A stretch of 64,000 bases of DNA from Litoreibacter ponti (lineage in GTDB: Bacteria; Pseudomonadota; Alphaproteobacteria; Rhodobacterales; Rhodobacteraceae): NCBI RefSeq assembly GCF_003054285.1, contig NZ_QBKS01000001.1:1240001-1304000 (forward strand). Direction: 5' to 3'. The position numbers were made by a program, and so were the translations under genes. Below, one piece after another: positions 51,524 to 60,274 of the stretch. A model generated the notes under the pieces. The model saw only the letters and a program-made list of their open reading frames with translations. It had not been told where the DNA came from and searched no databases. Position 1 is the stretch's first letter. The number at the start of each line of letters is the position of its first letter.

Positions 51524-52000
51524 ATGAAATACGCTACAGCATTTGTTTTGACAGCTTTTTTCGCGGCTGCGGCCGGCGCACAAACCACCGAAGAGGCGGG
51601 GGTCGAAGCCGCCATGGAAGTCGTTCCGATGGACGAAGTTGAAGTAAATTTGAACGACTTTTTGTGGACCAAACGGCCCGTGGTCGTCTTTGCGGATACC
51701 GATGCTGACCCGCGCTTCCAGCGCCAGATGGAGCTGTTGTCCGAACGTCTGCCAGAGCTCGAGGCCCGTGATGTGGTCATTCTGACCGACACGGACCCAA
51801 GTTCGCTGAGCCCGCTGCGCAAGAAATTGCGCCCGCGCGGCTTCATGCTGGTGCTGATCGGCAAAGATGGCGGCGTGAAGCTGCGCAAGCCGTTCCCATG
51901 GGATGTGCGCGAGATTTCGCGTTCTATCGACAAGATGCCCTTGCGGCTGCAAGAGCTGCGCGACCAACGGGCGGCCCAAGACGCCGAGCTGAACGATTGA
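51524..52000 (+). CDS. Exported DUF4174 family protein
   Basis: A 158-residue secreted protein. The signal peptide is MKYATAFVLTAFFAAAAGAQ, cleaved before TTEE. An acidic linker leads into the DUF4174 domain (FLWTKRPVVVFADTDADPRF, then ERLPELEARDVVILTDTDPS and LRPRGFMLVLIGKDGGVKL), which has a thioredoxin-like strand order but no cysteine pair. No function is established. ATG 51524 follows aaagga (51511-51516). It is divergent from the sulfotransferase-like gene, 175 bases away. Confidence 0.88.
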   Translation: MKYATAFVLTAFFAAAAGAQTTEEAGVEAAMEVVPMDEVEVNLNDFLWTKRPVVVFADTDADPRFQRQMELLSERLPELEARDVVILTDTDPSSLSPLRKKLRPRGFMLVLIGKDGGVKLRKPFPWDVREISRSIDKMPLRLQELRDQRAAQDAELND

Positions 52001-52091
52001 GCGCAAGCTTCATTGCGCATTAACCCCTGAGCGCCTATATTGGTATTAGAAGTGGGAACATACGGTCCCGCACAACCCAGAGGTGAGTGAT

Positions 52092-52157
52092 ATGTCGAAG
52101 ACGCCGAAATCTCCGCCCCCTATGACTGGTCAGACCGGGCCGCGCCCCGGTTATTAG
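52092..52157 (+). CDS. Possible 21-aa proline-rich peptide
   Basis: A 22-codon frame starts at ATG 52092 behind aggtga (52081-52086) and encodes MSKTPKSPPP, continuing to a TGPRPGY end. A promoter-like TATATTGG lies upstream at 52036-52043 as part of a module also found before the DUF4174 gene. Its last 38 bases overlap the 3' end of the convergent gene. There is no family evidence, so this could be chance; the ribosome-binding site and promoter context are the support. Confidence 0.4.
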   Translation: MSKTPKSPPPMTGQTGPRPGY

Positions 52158-52683
52158 TACCGGTGCTCTGGCGCAGCGCGCTTAACGCGACCTCGCCACG
52201 GGCCAAAGCCTCCTGCTTCAACGCGATATAGTCGGTATACATGCCGATGCGCTGCACCTGATCCATCTCGCGGAACAGGTCTGAACGCAGGTCGTCGATG
52301 ATCGCCTCCACCGCGAACACCTGATTGTAGTAGCCAACGACGGGCTGGATCACCTCTTCGGGCAGCACGTGCACCTCCGCGATCAGAGCCGAGAATACGG
52401 TGTCATTGCGCTCGCTCGGAACGACGGGGATGTATTTTGCATCCTCCTCCATCGCGCCTACGATCCGCGACCATGTGGCGGACAGATCGAAGAGTTTCAG
52501 CGTCATCACATAGTGGTCGATCTCGGCGATCAGCGCGGTTTGCACGTCCTGCACCCGCTCCAACCGGCGGCGGCGGTCCCGCTTGCGATTCTGCCAGCCG
52601 TTAAAGACCCAGCCCAGCGCGATGAAGAGCCCGCCCACGACGGCCTGCGGCACCCTCGCATCTATGAACTCAGGCCATGACAC
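52120..52683 (-). CDS. Single-helix membrane protein of unknown function
   Basis: A 187-residue protein. The N-terminal MSWPEFIDARVPQAVVGGLFIALGWVFNGWQN carries one membrane helix (about residues 12-28), followed by a very basic KRDRRRR stop-transfer and then about 150 residues of helical cytoplasmic domain (ALIAEIDHYVMTLKLFDLS, VIQPVVGYYNQVFAVEAII). I do not recognise the family. The start is GTG 52683, 4 bases after the pccA stop, so it is probably co-expressed with pccA. The nearest purine-rich site is ggag about 10 bases upstream. Confidence 0.75.
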   Translation of the reverse strand: MSWPEFIDARVPQAVVGGLFIALGWVFNGWQNRKRDRRRRLERVQDVQTALIAEIDHYVMTLKLFDLSATWSRIVGAMEEDAKYIPVVPSERNDTVFSALIAEVHVLPEEVIQPVVGYYNQVFAVEAIIDDLRSDLFREMDQVQRIGMYTDYIALKQEALARGEVALSALRQSTGTNNRGAARSDQS

Positions 52684-52687
52684 GCCG

Positions 52688-54688
<2,001 letters not shown>

Positions 54689-54727
54689 TTAGGTCACGTC
54701 CCCCGTGAAGTGATGGTGCGAGACACG

Positions 54728-54762
54728 AAAAAGGGCCGGGACGCGCCCATGCGCCCCGGCCC
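54728..54762 (-). terminator. Intrinsic terminator of the 63-aa lipoprotein gene
   Basis: On the minus strand GGGCCGGGGCGC pairs with GCGCGTCCCGGCCC, followed by TTTTTCG (A-run 54728-54732). It lies 26 bases past the lipoprotein stop and 40 bases before pccA, isolating pccA from upstream transcription. Confidence 0.85.
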
Positions 54763-54788
54763 TCTCGGTCAGATTTTGAAAGATTTGT

Positions 54789-54980
54789 TTACTTGCAGAC
54801 GCCCAGATCGTCGCAGAACACGCCAGCCGCGCCGCCGATGACGGCGCCCGTAACGGCGCTGCCGCCCGTGGCCGATGAGACTGCGGCGCCCGCGCCTGCG
54901 CCCACAAGGCCGCGCTCGGCGTCCGTGTCACAGGCGGCCAGACCGCCAACTGCTGCGATGAGAATGATGACTTTGCGCAT
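54789..54980 (-). CDS. Small glycine-rich lipoprotein, 63 aa
   Basis: A lipoprotein with lipobox LAAC at about residues 14-17 (MRKVIILIAAVGGLAAC-DTD). The mature 47 residues are rich in Gly and Ala (GLVGAGAGAAVSSATGGSAVTG, then VIGGAAGVF), resembling a glycine-zipper stretch, and end in a C..C pair (FCDDLGVCK). Processing would anchor it in the outer or inner membrane; D at +2 would favour inner-membrane retention in enteric Lol rules. It has its own terminator. Confidence 0.8.
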   Translation of the reverse strand: MRKVIILIAAVGGLAACDTDAERGLVGAGAGAAVSSATGGSAVTGAVIGGAAGVFCDDLGVCK

Positions 54981-55336
54981 TTCTTGTCTCCTTGAATGTA
55001 ATCAGGGATTGAACACGCTCTCGCCTCGGTTGGTTCCAAATTGTTGAAAACAGATGAATTCCGGCGGTGCTCCGCGCAACCCGCGCGGTCGTGGTCGGCA
55101 CCAAGCCGCCTGTCGCGGTGGGGGCCGAAAAAAAGAGGTCTGCCAGGGAAGGCAGACCTCTTCAGAGGGGAAGGGTAACGGTTTTGTACATGCAGGCAGT
55201 TCTCTGTGCTGGAGGGATCGACCTGCTCCACCACGATGCGACGCGACGCATCACAAGAAAACGCCCCGTATTCCGCAGCGTCATTTTGAGCCGAATTCCG
55301 CCCAAACATCGAATGTGATAGCGCGATTTCGCCCAT
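54981..55336. other. 356-bp region with a terminator and a possible small RNA
   Basis: No protein gene is supportable. The part below 55127 must hold the promoter of the 63-aa lipoprotein gene. A strong minus-strand terminator sits at 55128-55162. Between it and the end of the next gene (55337) lie about 175 bases including a GATGCG/CGCATC stem-loop near 55237-55254; this may be a long 3' untranslated region or a separate RNA. Confidence 0.5.
55128..55162 (-). terminator. Intrinsic terminator, minus strand
   Basis: AAGAGGTCTGCC (55133-55144) pairs over twelve bases with GGCAGACCTCTT (55151-55162) around a 6-base loop; on the minus strand it is followed by seven Ts. It ends a transcript coming from the 119-aa gene or from a shorter RNA that starts between them. 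Confidence 0.9.
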
Positions 55337-55696
55337 TTATCCCTCAAACTCCTCTGAAAAGGCGTTCGGAAAGCTCGCACGGATGCGGTTCAGGTCGAGC
55401 CGCAGCAGCGCCTCATAGCTCTCGGGATCAAACGGGTCCTCGGCGGGAATCACTTCGCGGCCGAACAGCCAGGACAGGCGTCCCGCATCGAGATTGCCGC
55501 GCTCGAAGCTGTCGTCGCCAAAATGCTGAACCAGCGCCCAGACAAACCCTTCATCCGCGCGGCGGTCGGGCGGCCGGCGATCCGCATAGCGCTCGCGGGC
55601 AACCAGCTTGGTGGCACCCTTCTTGTTGTCGCGGCGGATTGTGAACTGGAAATCTGTCCCTGGCAGGCGCGAGGGGAAGCCTTTGTGTTTCAGCAT
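55337..55696 (-). CDS. Hypothetical protein, 119 aa
   Basis: A soluble protein with no signal peptide or membrane segment. It begins MLKHKGFPSRLPGTDFQFTI, has a basic charged middle (RRDNKKGATKLVARERYADR) and an acidic C-terminus (IPAEDPFDPESYEALLRLDL). I do not recognise the family. ATG 55696 follows gaggtgcgcc. It lies between two terminators (55740-55767 and 55128-55162), so it is transcribed on its own or with the region downstream. Confidence 0.7.
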   Translation of the reverse strand: MLKHKGFPSRLPGTDFQFTIRRDNKKGATKLVARERYADRRPPDRRADEGFVWALVQHFGDDSFERGNLDAGRLSWLFGREVIPAEDPFDPESYEALLRLDLNRIRASFPNAFSEEFEG

Positions 55697-55739
55697 GGCG
55701 CACCTCGGAAGGCGGCAGGTGGCACAAAGGAAAGGTTTT

Positions 55740-55767
55740 GCGGGGCGTGGCGGGTCGCCCGCCCCGC
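55740..55767 (-). terminator. Terminator hairpin of the 44-aa lipoprotein gene
   Basis: GCGGGGCG (55740-55747) pairs with CGCCCCGC (55760-55767); on the minus strand AAAACC then TTTCC follows, so the T-run is weak. It begins 8 bases past the lipoprotein stop. Confidence 0.7.
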
Positions 55768-55774
55768 AAATGTT

Positions 55775-55909
55775 TTAGAACTTGTTGTAGGTCGGCTCTT
55801 CGACGACCGGCTCAACAATAACAACTTCCTCGTCTTGGGAAGCGCCGCCACATGCTGCGACGATTGCCACGAAGCTGAGGGCTGCGAGTGCTTTGATGCT
55901 CTTGGACAT
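55775..55909 (-). CDS. Small lipoprotein, 44 aa
   Basis: A very short gene with a clear lipoprotein signal: MSKSIKALAALSFVAIVAAC, cysteine at residue 20 in lipobox VAAC, then GGASQDEEVVIVEPVVEEPT and a YNKF end. The mature 25 residues are acidic and proline/valine-rich. It looks like a small lipoprotein type common in Rhodobacterales genomes, whose role is unknown. The ATG at 55909 follows aggagac at about spacing 5, and a hairpin follows the stop. Confidence 0.75.
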   Translation of the reverse strand: MSKSIKALAALSFVAIVAACGGASQDEEVVIVEPVVEEPTYNKF

Positions 55910-56123
55910 CTTAGTCTCCTGTCTTTGTTCCACGAATCAGAAACGAGGTTAATCCCCGCATCACTTTCGCACACTATAGGGGTCACAGAAACGTAACCTC
56001 TCTGCAAGCTATCGGTTCCTGCCGGGAAAAAATACTCCGCGGGCGTGGGATCGGTGCCCAGTGTTGCTTTCCCGTCAACTGCGCCGGAGCTTGAGGATTT
56101 CGCCGCAAGATATTGTGTTTGCG

Positions 56124-56534
56124 TCATAATCCCTCCCAAATGCAAGTATCGCCCGAGAAGCGGAAAAGATCGAAATACTGCACAACATTCGGCGCGGTTT
56201 CGCCGAAAGGCCGCGGCTCGGAGGCGACCGATATCACGATTTCACGCGCATTCGGCGCGAATTTTCGGGCGGCTGGCACCGCCGCCTCATCGCAGAGAGC
56301 TTGAAAATCGGCCTCTATCACCGCGAATCCATAACGAATATTGTCTTCGAGCTTCGGCGCCACAAATCGAAGCCTCACCGTACGCCGCGCGGCTTCATAA
56401 GCACCGTCGGGCTCAAATCGCATTTCGTGCAACGCGTATGTCACGCCCGATGGGCCGCGAAGGGTCTCAGACCCCAAATCTTGCGCAGACGCCGCGCCGC
56501 TTAACGCTGCGAGAATTGCCACCGCCCGCATCAT
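56124..56534 (-). CDS. Exported DUF6497 family protein
   Basis: A 136-residue secreted protein. The signal peptide is MMRAVAILAALSGAASAQ-DL. The body PSGVTYALHEMRFEPDGAYE, YGFAVIEADFQALCDEAAVP and IVISVASEPRPFGE, ending DTCIWEGL, fits the DUF6497 family known mainly from Rhodobacterales. Two cysteines (ALCDEA and DTCIWE) may form a disulfide in the periplasm. No function is established. Its start overlaps the RidA gene stop by 4 bases. Confidence 0.8.
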   Translation of the reverse strand: MMRAVAILAALSGAASAQDLGSETLRGPSGVTYALHEMRFEPDGAYEAARRTVRLRFVAPKLEDNIRYGFAVIEADFQALCDEAAVPAARKFAPNAREIVISVASEPRPFGETAPNVVQYFDLFRFSGDTCIWEGL

Positions 56535-56932
56535 ACCGGCCGCCTCGCGATGCAGTCGATTTCCACAAGGGCGCCAACGGCAAGCGCCGTAACACCGACG
56601 GTCGTTCGAGCGGGCAAGCGGTCGATAGAGAAGAAGCTTTTGTAGGTCTCGTTGAACCCTGCATAGTCGCGTTCAAACTCGGTCAGGAAGCAGCGACACT
56701 GCAGGATGTGGCTCAAGTCCAAACCAATGCCGTTCAGCACGGTTCGCAGATTTTCCACAACCTGACGGGTTTGCGCCTCAATCCCGTCTGCAAGCGGATC
56801 ATCGACCGCGCCGCCGGGCACCGTCGGCATCTGGCCGGTGACGATGACCCAGCCGTCGCTTTCAACAGCATGGCTGAAGGGCGCCACATGGGTTGGCGCC
56901 GCCGCGATGTTATGGAAAAGCGGCCCGCTCAC
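56531..56932 (-). CDS. RidA family enamine/imine deaminase
   Basis: A 133-residue RidA-like protein that hydrolyses reactive enamines and imines such as 2-aminoacrylate. Core motifs are HVAPFSHAVESDGWVIVTGQ, LRTVLNGIGLDLSHILQCRC, FNETYKSFFSIDRLPARTTV and GVTALAVGALVEIDCIARR; the arginine after PA (PARTTVGV) is the substrate-carboxylate residue. It is a soluble trimer in known cases. It is coupled to the DUF6497 gene and follows the DUF7218-type gene by 10 bases. Confidence 0.9.
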   Translation of the reverse strand: MSGPLFHNIAAAPTHVAPFSHAVESDGWVIVTGQMPTVPGGAVDDPLADGIEAQTRQVVENLRTVLNGIGLDLSHILQCRCFLTEFERDYAGFNETYKSFFSIDRLPARTTVGVTALAVGALVEIDCIARRPV

Positions 56933-56942
56933 GGGCCGACGC

Positions 56943-57200
56943 TCAATGGTTGCGCAGCGCCTCGATCAGCTCGGACTTGTCCATATTCGAGCGCCCGTCG
57001 ATCCCGATCTCCTGCGCCCGTTCGTAGAGCTCGTCCACCGTCCACTCTTCGTAAGGCTGTGCCGCGCCGCCCTTTTTCGACGGCTCCTGGTCGTCCGAAG
57101 CCTGCGCATTGGCGATCCGCGCCGCTTTCTCCTTGGACGCGCCATCCTCGCGCAACGCCTCGTATGTCTCTTCGTCCTTGATGCTGGGTCTGTCGGCCAT
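56943..57200 (-). CDS. Small protein with DUF7218 and Rho-N-like segments
   Basis: An 85-residue cytoplasmic protein. Residues 1-35 (MADRPSIKDEETYEALREDG, then ASKEKAARIANAQA) fit the DUF7218 type; residues 48-85 (WTVDELYERAQEIGIDGRSN, then MDKSELIEALRNH) form a SAP/Rho-N-like helical motif that often binds nucleic acid. ATG 57200 follows aaaggagaca, an excellent ribosome-binding site, so the longer frame to 57263 is rejected. It is on the same strand as the pcc genes. Confidence 0.85.
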   Translation of the reverse strand: MADRPSIKDEETYEALREDGASKEKAARIANAQASDDQEPSKKGGAAQPYEEWTVDELYERAQEIGIDGRSNMDKSELIEALRNH

Positions 57201-57247
57201 GGCTGTCTCCTTTCGAAGACAACACGGCGACACCTCTCGGAGTTCCC

Positions 57248-57272
57248 GGCTTCGTTTTGGCAAAAATACTCA
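57248..57272 (+). repeat. 25-bp intergenic repeat, copy 2
   Basis: Identical over 25 bases to 25325-25349. It lies in the 95-base gap between the pccB stop and the DUF7218-type gene. It contains the GTTTTGGCAAAA core. Confidence 0.8.
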
Positions 57273-57295
57273 CGATCCGCCCTTTCAATCCACGC

Positions 57296-58828
57296 CTAAA
57301 GCGGAATGTTGTCGTGCTTTTTCCACGGGTTTTGCAGCTGCTTGCCCCGCAGGGACGCAAAGGCCCGCGCCACGCGTTTGCGGGTCGAGTGCGGCATGAT
57401 CACCTCGTCGATGAAGCCTTTTTCGGCGGCCACAAACGGGTTGGCGAAGCGGTCCTCGTAATCGGCCGTCCGCGCCGCGATCTTCTCGGCATCCCCCAGC
57501 TCTGCGCGGTACAGGATCTCCACCGCGCCCTTCGCCCCCATCACGGCAATCTCCGCCGTGGGCCAGGCGTAGTTGAAATCGCCCCGCAGGTGCTTCGACG
57601 CCATCACGTCATACGCGCCACCATACGCCTTGCGGGTAATGACCGTCACTTTCGGCACCGTGGCCTCGCCATACGCAAAGAGCAGTTTCGCCCCGTGCTT
57701 GATGACGCCGCCATATTCCTGGGAAGTCCCCGGCAGGAAGCCCGGCACATCGACCAGCGTCAGGATCGGGATTTCGAATGCATCGCAAAACCGGACAAAT
57801 CGCGCGGCCTTGCGAGAGCTGTCGATATCAAGGCACCCAGCCAAAATCATCGGCTGGTTCGCCACGACGCCCACGGTCTGCCCTTCGAGCCGGATAAAGC
57901 CGGTCAGGATGTTCTTGGCGAAATCTTCCTGAATCTCGAAGAAATCGCCCTCGTCGGCCACCTTCGCGATCAGCTCTTTCATATCATAGGGCGTGTTGGG
58001 ATTGTTAGGGATCAGCGTGTCGAGGCTGGTCTCGATCCGCGCCGGATCATCGAAGAAGGGCCGGACCGGCGCTTTCTCCCGGTTGTTGAGCGGCAGGAAA
58101 TCGACCAGCCGCCGCACCTCGGCCAACGCCTCGACGTCATTCTCGAACGCGCCGTCCGCCACGGAGGATTTCTTGGTGTGGGTCGAGGCCCCCCCCAGCT
58201 CCTCCGCCGTCACCACCTCATTGGTCACTGTTTTCACCACATCCGGGCCCGTGACGAACATGTAGGAGCTGTCTTTCACCATGAAGATGAAATCGGTCAT
58301 CGCCGGCGAATACACCGCGCCCCCCGCGCACGGCCCCATGATCACGCTGATCTGCGGCACCACGCCCGAGGCCATGATGTTGCGCTGGAAGACCTCGGCG
58401 TACCCCGCGAGCGACGCCACACCTTCCTGGATCCGCGCGCCTCCGGAATCGTTGATCCCGATCACCGGCGCGCCGTTCTGCACCGCCATATCCTGAATTT
58501 TGCAGATTTTCTGCGCATGGGTTTCCGACAGGGAGCCACCAAAGACCGTGAAATCCTGGCTGAACACATAGACCAGCCGCCCGTTGATCGTGCCCCAGCC
58601 CGTGACAACGCCATCCCCAGCAGGGCGGTCTGCCTCCATACCGAACTCGGTGCAGCGATGGGCGACGAACATGTCGAATTCCTCGAAGCTGCCCTCGTCG
58701 AGAAGCAGGTCAATCCGCTCCCGCGCCGTCAGCTTGCCCTTGGCGTGCTGCGCATCGATCCGGCGCTGGCCGCCGCCCTGGCGGGCCTGGTCGCGACGCG
58801 CCTCGAGTTGTGCGAGGATATCTTTCAT
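57296..58828 (-). CDS. pccB: Propionyl-CoA carboxylase beta subunit (carboxyltransferase)
   Basis: A 510-residue carboxyltransferase subunit. The N-terminal half has GKLTARERIDLLLDEGSFEE and VINDSGGARIQEG-type sequence (VIGINDSGGARIQEGVASLA), the C-terminal half GFLPGTSQEYGGVIKHGAKL and RKAYGGAYDVMASKHLRGD, which line the two acyl-CoA sites. It transfers CO2 from biotin on PccA to propionyl-CoA, giving (S)-methylmalonyl-CoA. ATG 58828 begins MKDILAQLEARRDQARQGGG. Two 16-base repeats 70 to 125 bases upstream are probable PccR operators. Confidence 0.95.
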   Translation of the reverse strand: MKDILAQLEARRDQARQGGGQRRIDAQHAKGKLTARERIDLLLDEGSFEEFDMFVAHRCTEFGMEADRPAGDGVVTGWGTINGRLVYVFSQDFTVFGGSLSETHAQKICKIQDMAVQNGAPVIGINDSGGARIQEGVASLAGYAEVFQRNIMASGVVPQISVIMGPCAGGAVYSPAMTDFIFMVKDSSYMFVTGPDVVKTVTNEVVTAEELGGASTHTKKSSVADGAFENDVEALAEVRRLVDFLPLNNREKAPVRPFFDDPARIETSLDTLIPNNPNTPYDMKELIAKVADEGDFFEIQEDFAKNILTGFIRLEGQTVGVVANQPMILAGCLDIDSSRKAARFVRFCDAFEIPILTLVDVPGFLPGTSQEYGGVIKHGAKLLFAYGEATVPKVTVITRKAYGGAYDVMASKHLRGDFNYAWPTAEIAVMGAKGAVEILYRAELGDAEKIAARTADYEDRFANPFVAAEKGFIDEVIMPHSTRKRVARAFASLRGKQLQNPWKKHDNIPL

Positions 58829-58897
58829 GGCCTGACGCCCCCCTAAGTCATTTGCCCCAACCTACACGGGCGCTGCGGTGCGGCAAAGCGGCTTTCG

Positions 58898-58953
58898 GCA
58901 AATTTGCAAACATTGCGAAGCTCACGTGTGCATAACTGCAAATTTGCGAACAT
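58898..58953. promoter_or_regulatory. Twin PccR operator candidates upstream of pccB
   Basis: GCAAATTTGCAAACAT (58898-58913) and GCAAATTTGCGAACAT (58938-58953) differ at one base and start exactly 40 bases apart. Known PccR sites in Rhodobacter sphaeroides are built from TTTGCAAA-type halves, which each repeat contains. They lie between the pccB start and the divergent MFS gene, and pccR itself is one gene away. Binding is inferred. Confidence 0.75.
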
Positions 58954-59002
58954 CTGAACCAATGGGTTCACTTCCCCCCACCACCGCCCTAGCTTTTTGG
59001 CA

Positions 59003-60217
59003 ATGAGTTATTCATCCGCGCGGCTGTTCGACCGCTCCACCCCACCTCACATCTTCACGCTCGTCCTGCTGGCAGGCGTTTCTGCGATGAACATGTCGAT
59101 TTTTCTGCCTTCGCTGCCGGTGATGACCGAAGCCTTCGACACCGATTACGCGATCATGCAACTGTCGATCTCGCTCTATCTCGCATGCACGGCTGCGTTG
59201 CAGATCATCATCGGGCCGCTGTCGGACCGCTATGGACGCAGGCCTGTCGTGCTCGGCGCATTGGCGATTTTCGCGCTCGCCTCGCTCGGCTGCTTTTTCG
59301 CCACCACGATCGAGGCCTTTCTGACTTTCCGCATGATCGGGGCGTCTGTTGCCGTCGGCATGGTGATTTCGCGTGCCATCGTGCGCGACGTCGTGCCCAT
59401 GGCAGAGGCCGCGTCAACCATCGGCTACGTCACCATGGGGATGTCATTGGTGCCGATGTTCGCGCCGACCGTTGGCGGCTTCATCGACGAGCTGTTCGGC
59501 TGGCGCGCGATCTTCCTTTTCACCCTGGCCTTCGGCGCGGGCCTCGCTGTGCTGTGCTGGGCGGATCAGGGGGAAACGAACACGGCAAAATCTGTCAGCT
59601 TCACCGCGCAGTTCTCTGATTATCCAGAGCTTTTTACATCTCCGCGCTTCTGGGGCTACGCCTTGTCGGCCGCGTTCGCCTCTGGCGCGTTCTTCGCGTT
59701 TCTCGGCGGCTCACCCTATGTTGCCTCCGTCGTTTATGACCTGCCACCGACGACCACGCGCTACCTGTTCGGCATCCCGGCAATCGGCTATTTCATCGGC
59801 AATCTGATCTCCGGTCGTGCCTCCGTTCGGGTCGGCGTGAACCGCATGATCCTGATCGGATGCGCCTTGCTCGTGTTCGGCATGGCGGCCTCTTTGATCG
59901 TGACCGCAATGGGTTATGGATCGGCCTTCACCTTCTTTGCCTTCTGCACCTTCGTGGGCCTCGGCAATGGCATGGTGCTGCCCAATGCCACTGCCGGCCT
60001 GTTGTCTGTGCGCCCGCACCTCGCGGGTACGGCCTCTGGCGTCGGCGGTGCGATCATGATCGGCGGCGGGGCTGCACTGGCGGCTCTCGCAGGCGCGCTG
60101 TTGGAGCGCGGAAACGGCTCCTACCCCCTGCAATGGGTGATGCTGATATCCGTGATTTTCAGCCTCGTCTCGATCATGCTGGTGCTGCGTCGGGAGGCGC
60201 GCATAGCCACCGCTTGA
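59003..60217 (+). CDS. MFS multidrug exporter, Bcr/CflA type
   Basis: A 404-residue major-facilitator transporter with twelve helices. Motif A between helices 2 and 3 reads GPLSDRYGRRPVVLGALAIF and the motif C region VPMFAPTVGGFIDELFGWRA is that of drug/H+ antiporters. The Bcr/CflA group exports bicyclomycin, chloramphenicol and cysteine-related compounds; the substrate here is unknown. ATG 59003 begins MSYSSARLFDRSTPPHIFTL, since the alternative TTG two codons earlier adds nothing. It is divergent from pccB across the operator region and upstream of pccR. Confidence 0.9.
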   Translation: MSYSSARLFDRSTPPHIFTLVLLAGVSAMNMSIFLPSLPVMTEAFDTDYAIMQLSISLYLACTAALQIIIGPLSDRYGRRPVVLGALAIFALASLGCFFATTIEAFLTFRMIGASVAVGMVISRAIVRDVVPMAEAASTIGYVTMGMSLVPMFAPTVGGFIDELFGWRAIFLFTLAFGAGLAVLCWADQGETNTAKSVSFTAQFSDYPELFTSPRFWGYALSAAFASGAFFAFLGGSPYVASVVYDLPPTTTRYLFGIPAIGYFIGNLISGRASVRVGVNRMILIGCALLVFGMAASLIVTAMGYGSAFTFFAFCTFVGLGNGMVLPNATAGLLSVRPHLAGTASGVGGAIMIGGGAALAALAGALLERGNGSYPLQWVMLISVIFSLVSIMLVLRREARIATA

Positions 60218-60222
60218 GCACC

Positions 60223-60257
60223 AAGTTTGCAGCTGCTAAACCCACCTTAGCAAACTT
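60223..60257. promoter_or_regulatory. Inverted repeat before pccR, possible autoregulatory site
   Basis: AAGTTTGC (60223-60230) and GCAAACTT (60250-60257) are exactly complementary, with TTGCAAA following at 60257-60263. They lie 18 bases before the pccR ATG and resemble the TTTGCAAA-type halves near pccB. Confidence 0.5.
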
Positions 60258-60274
60258 GCAAAGGCGCGCGGACC

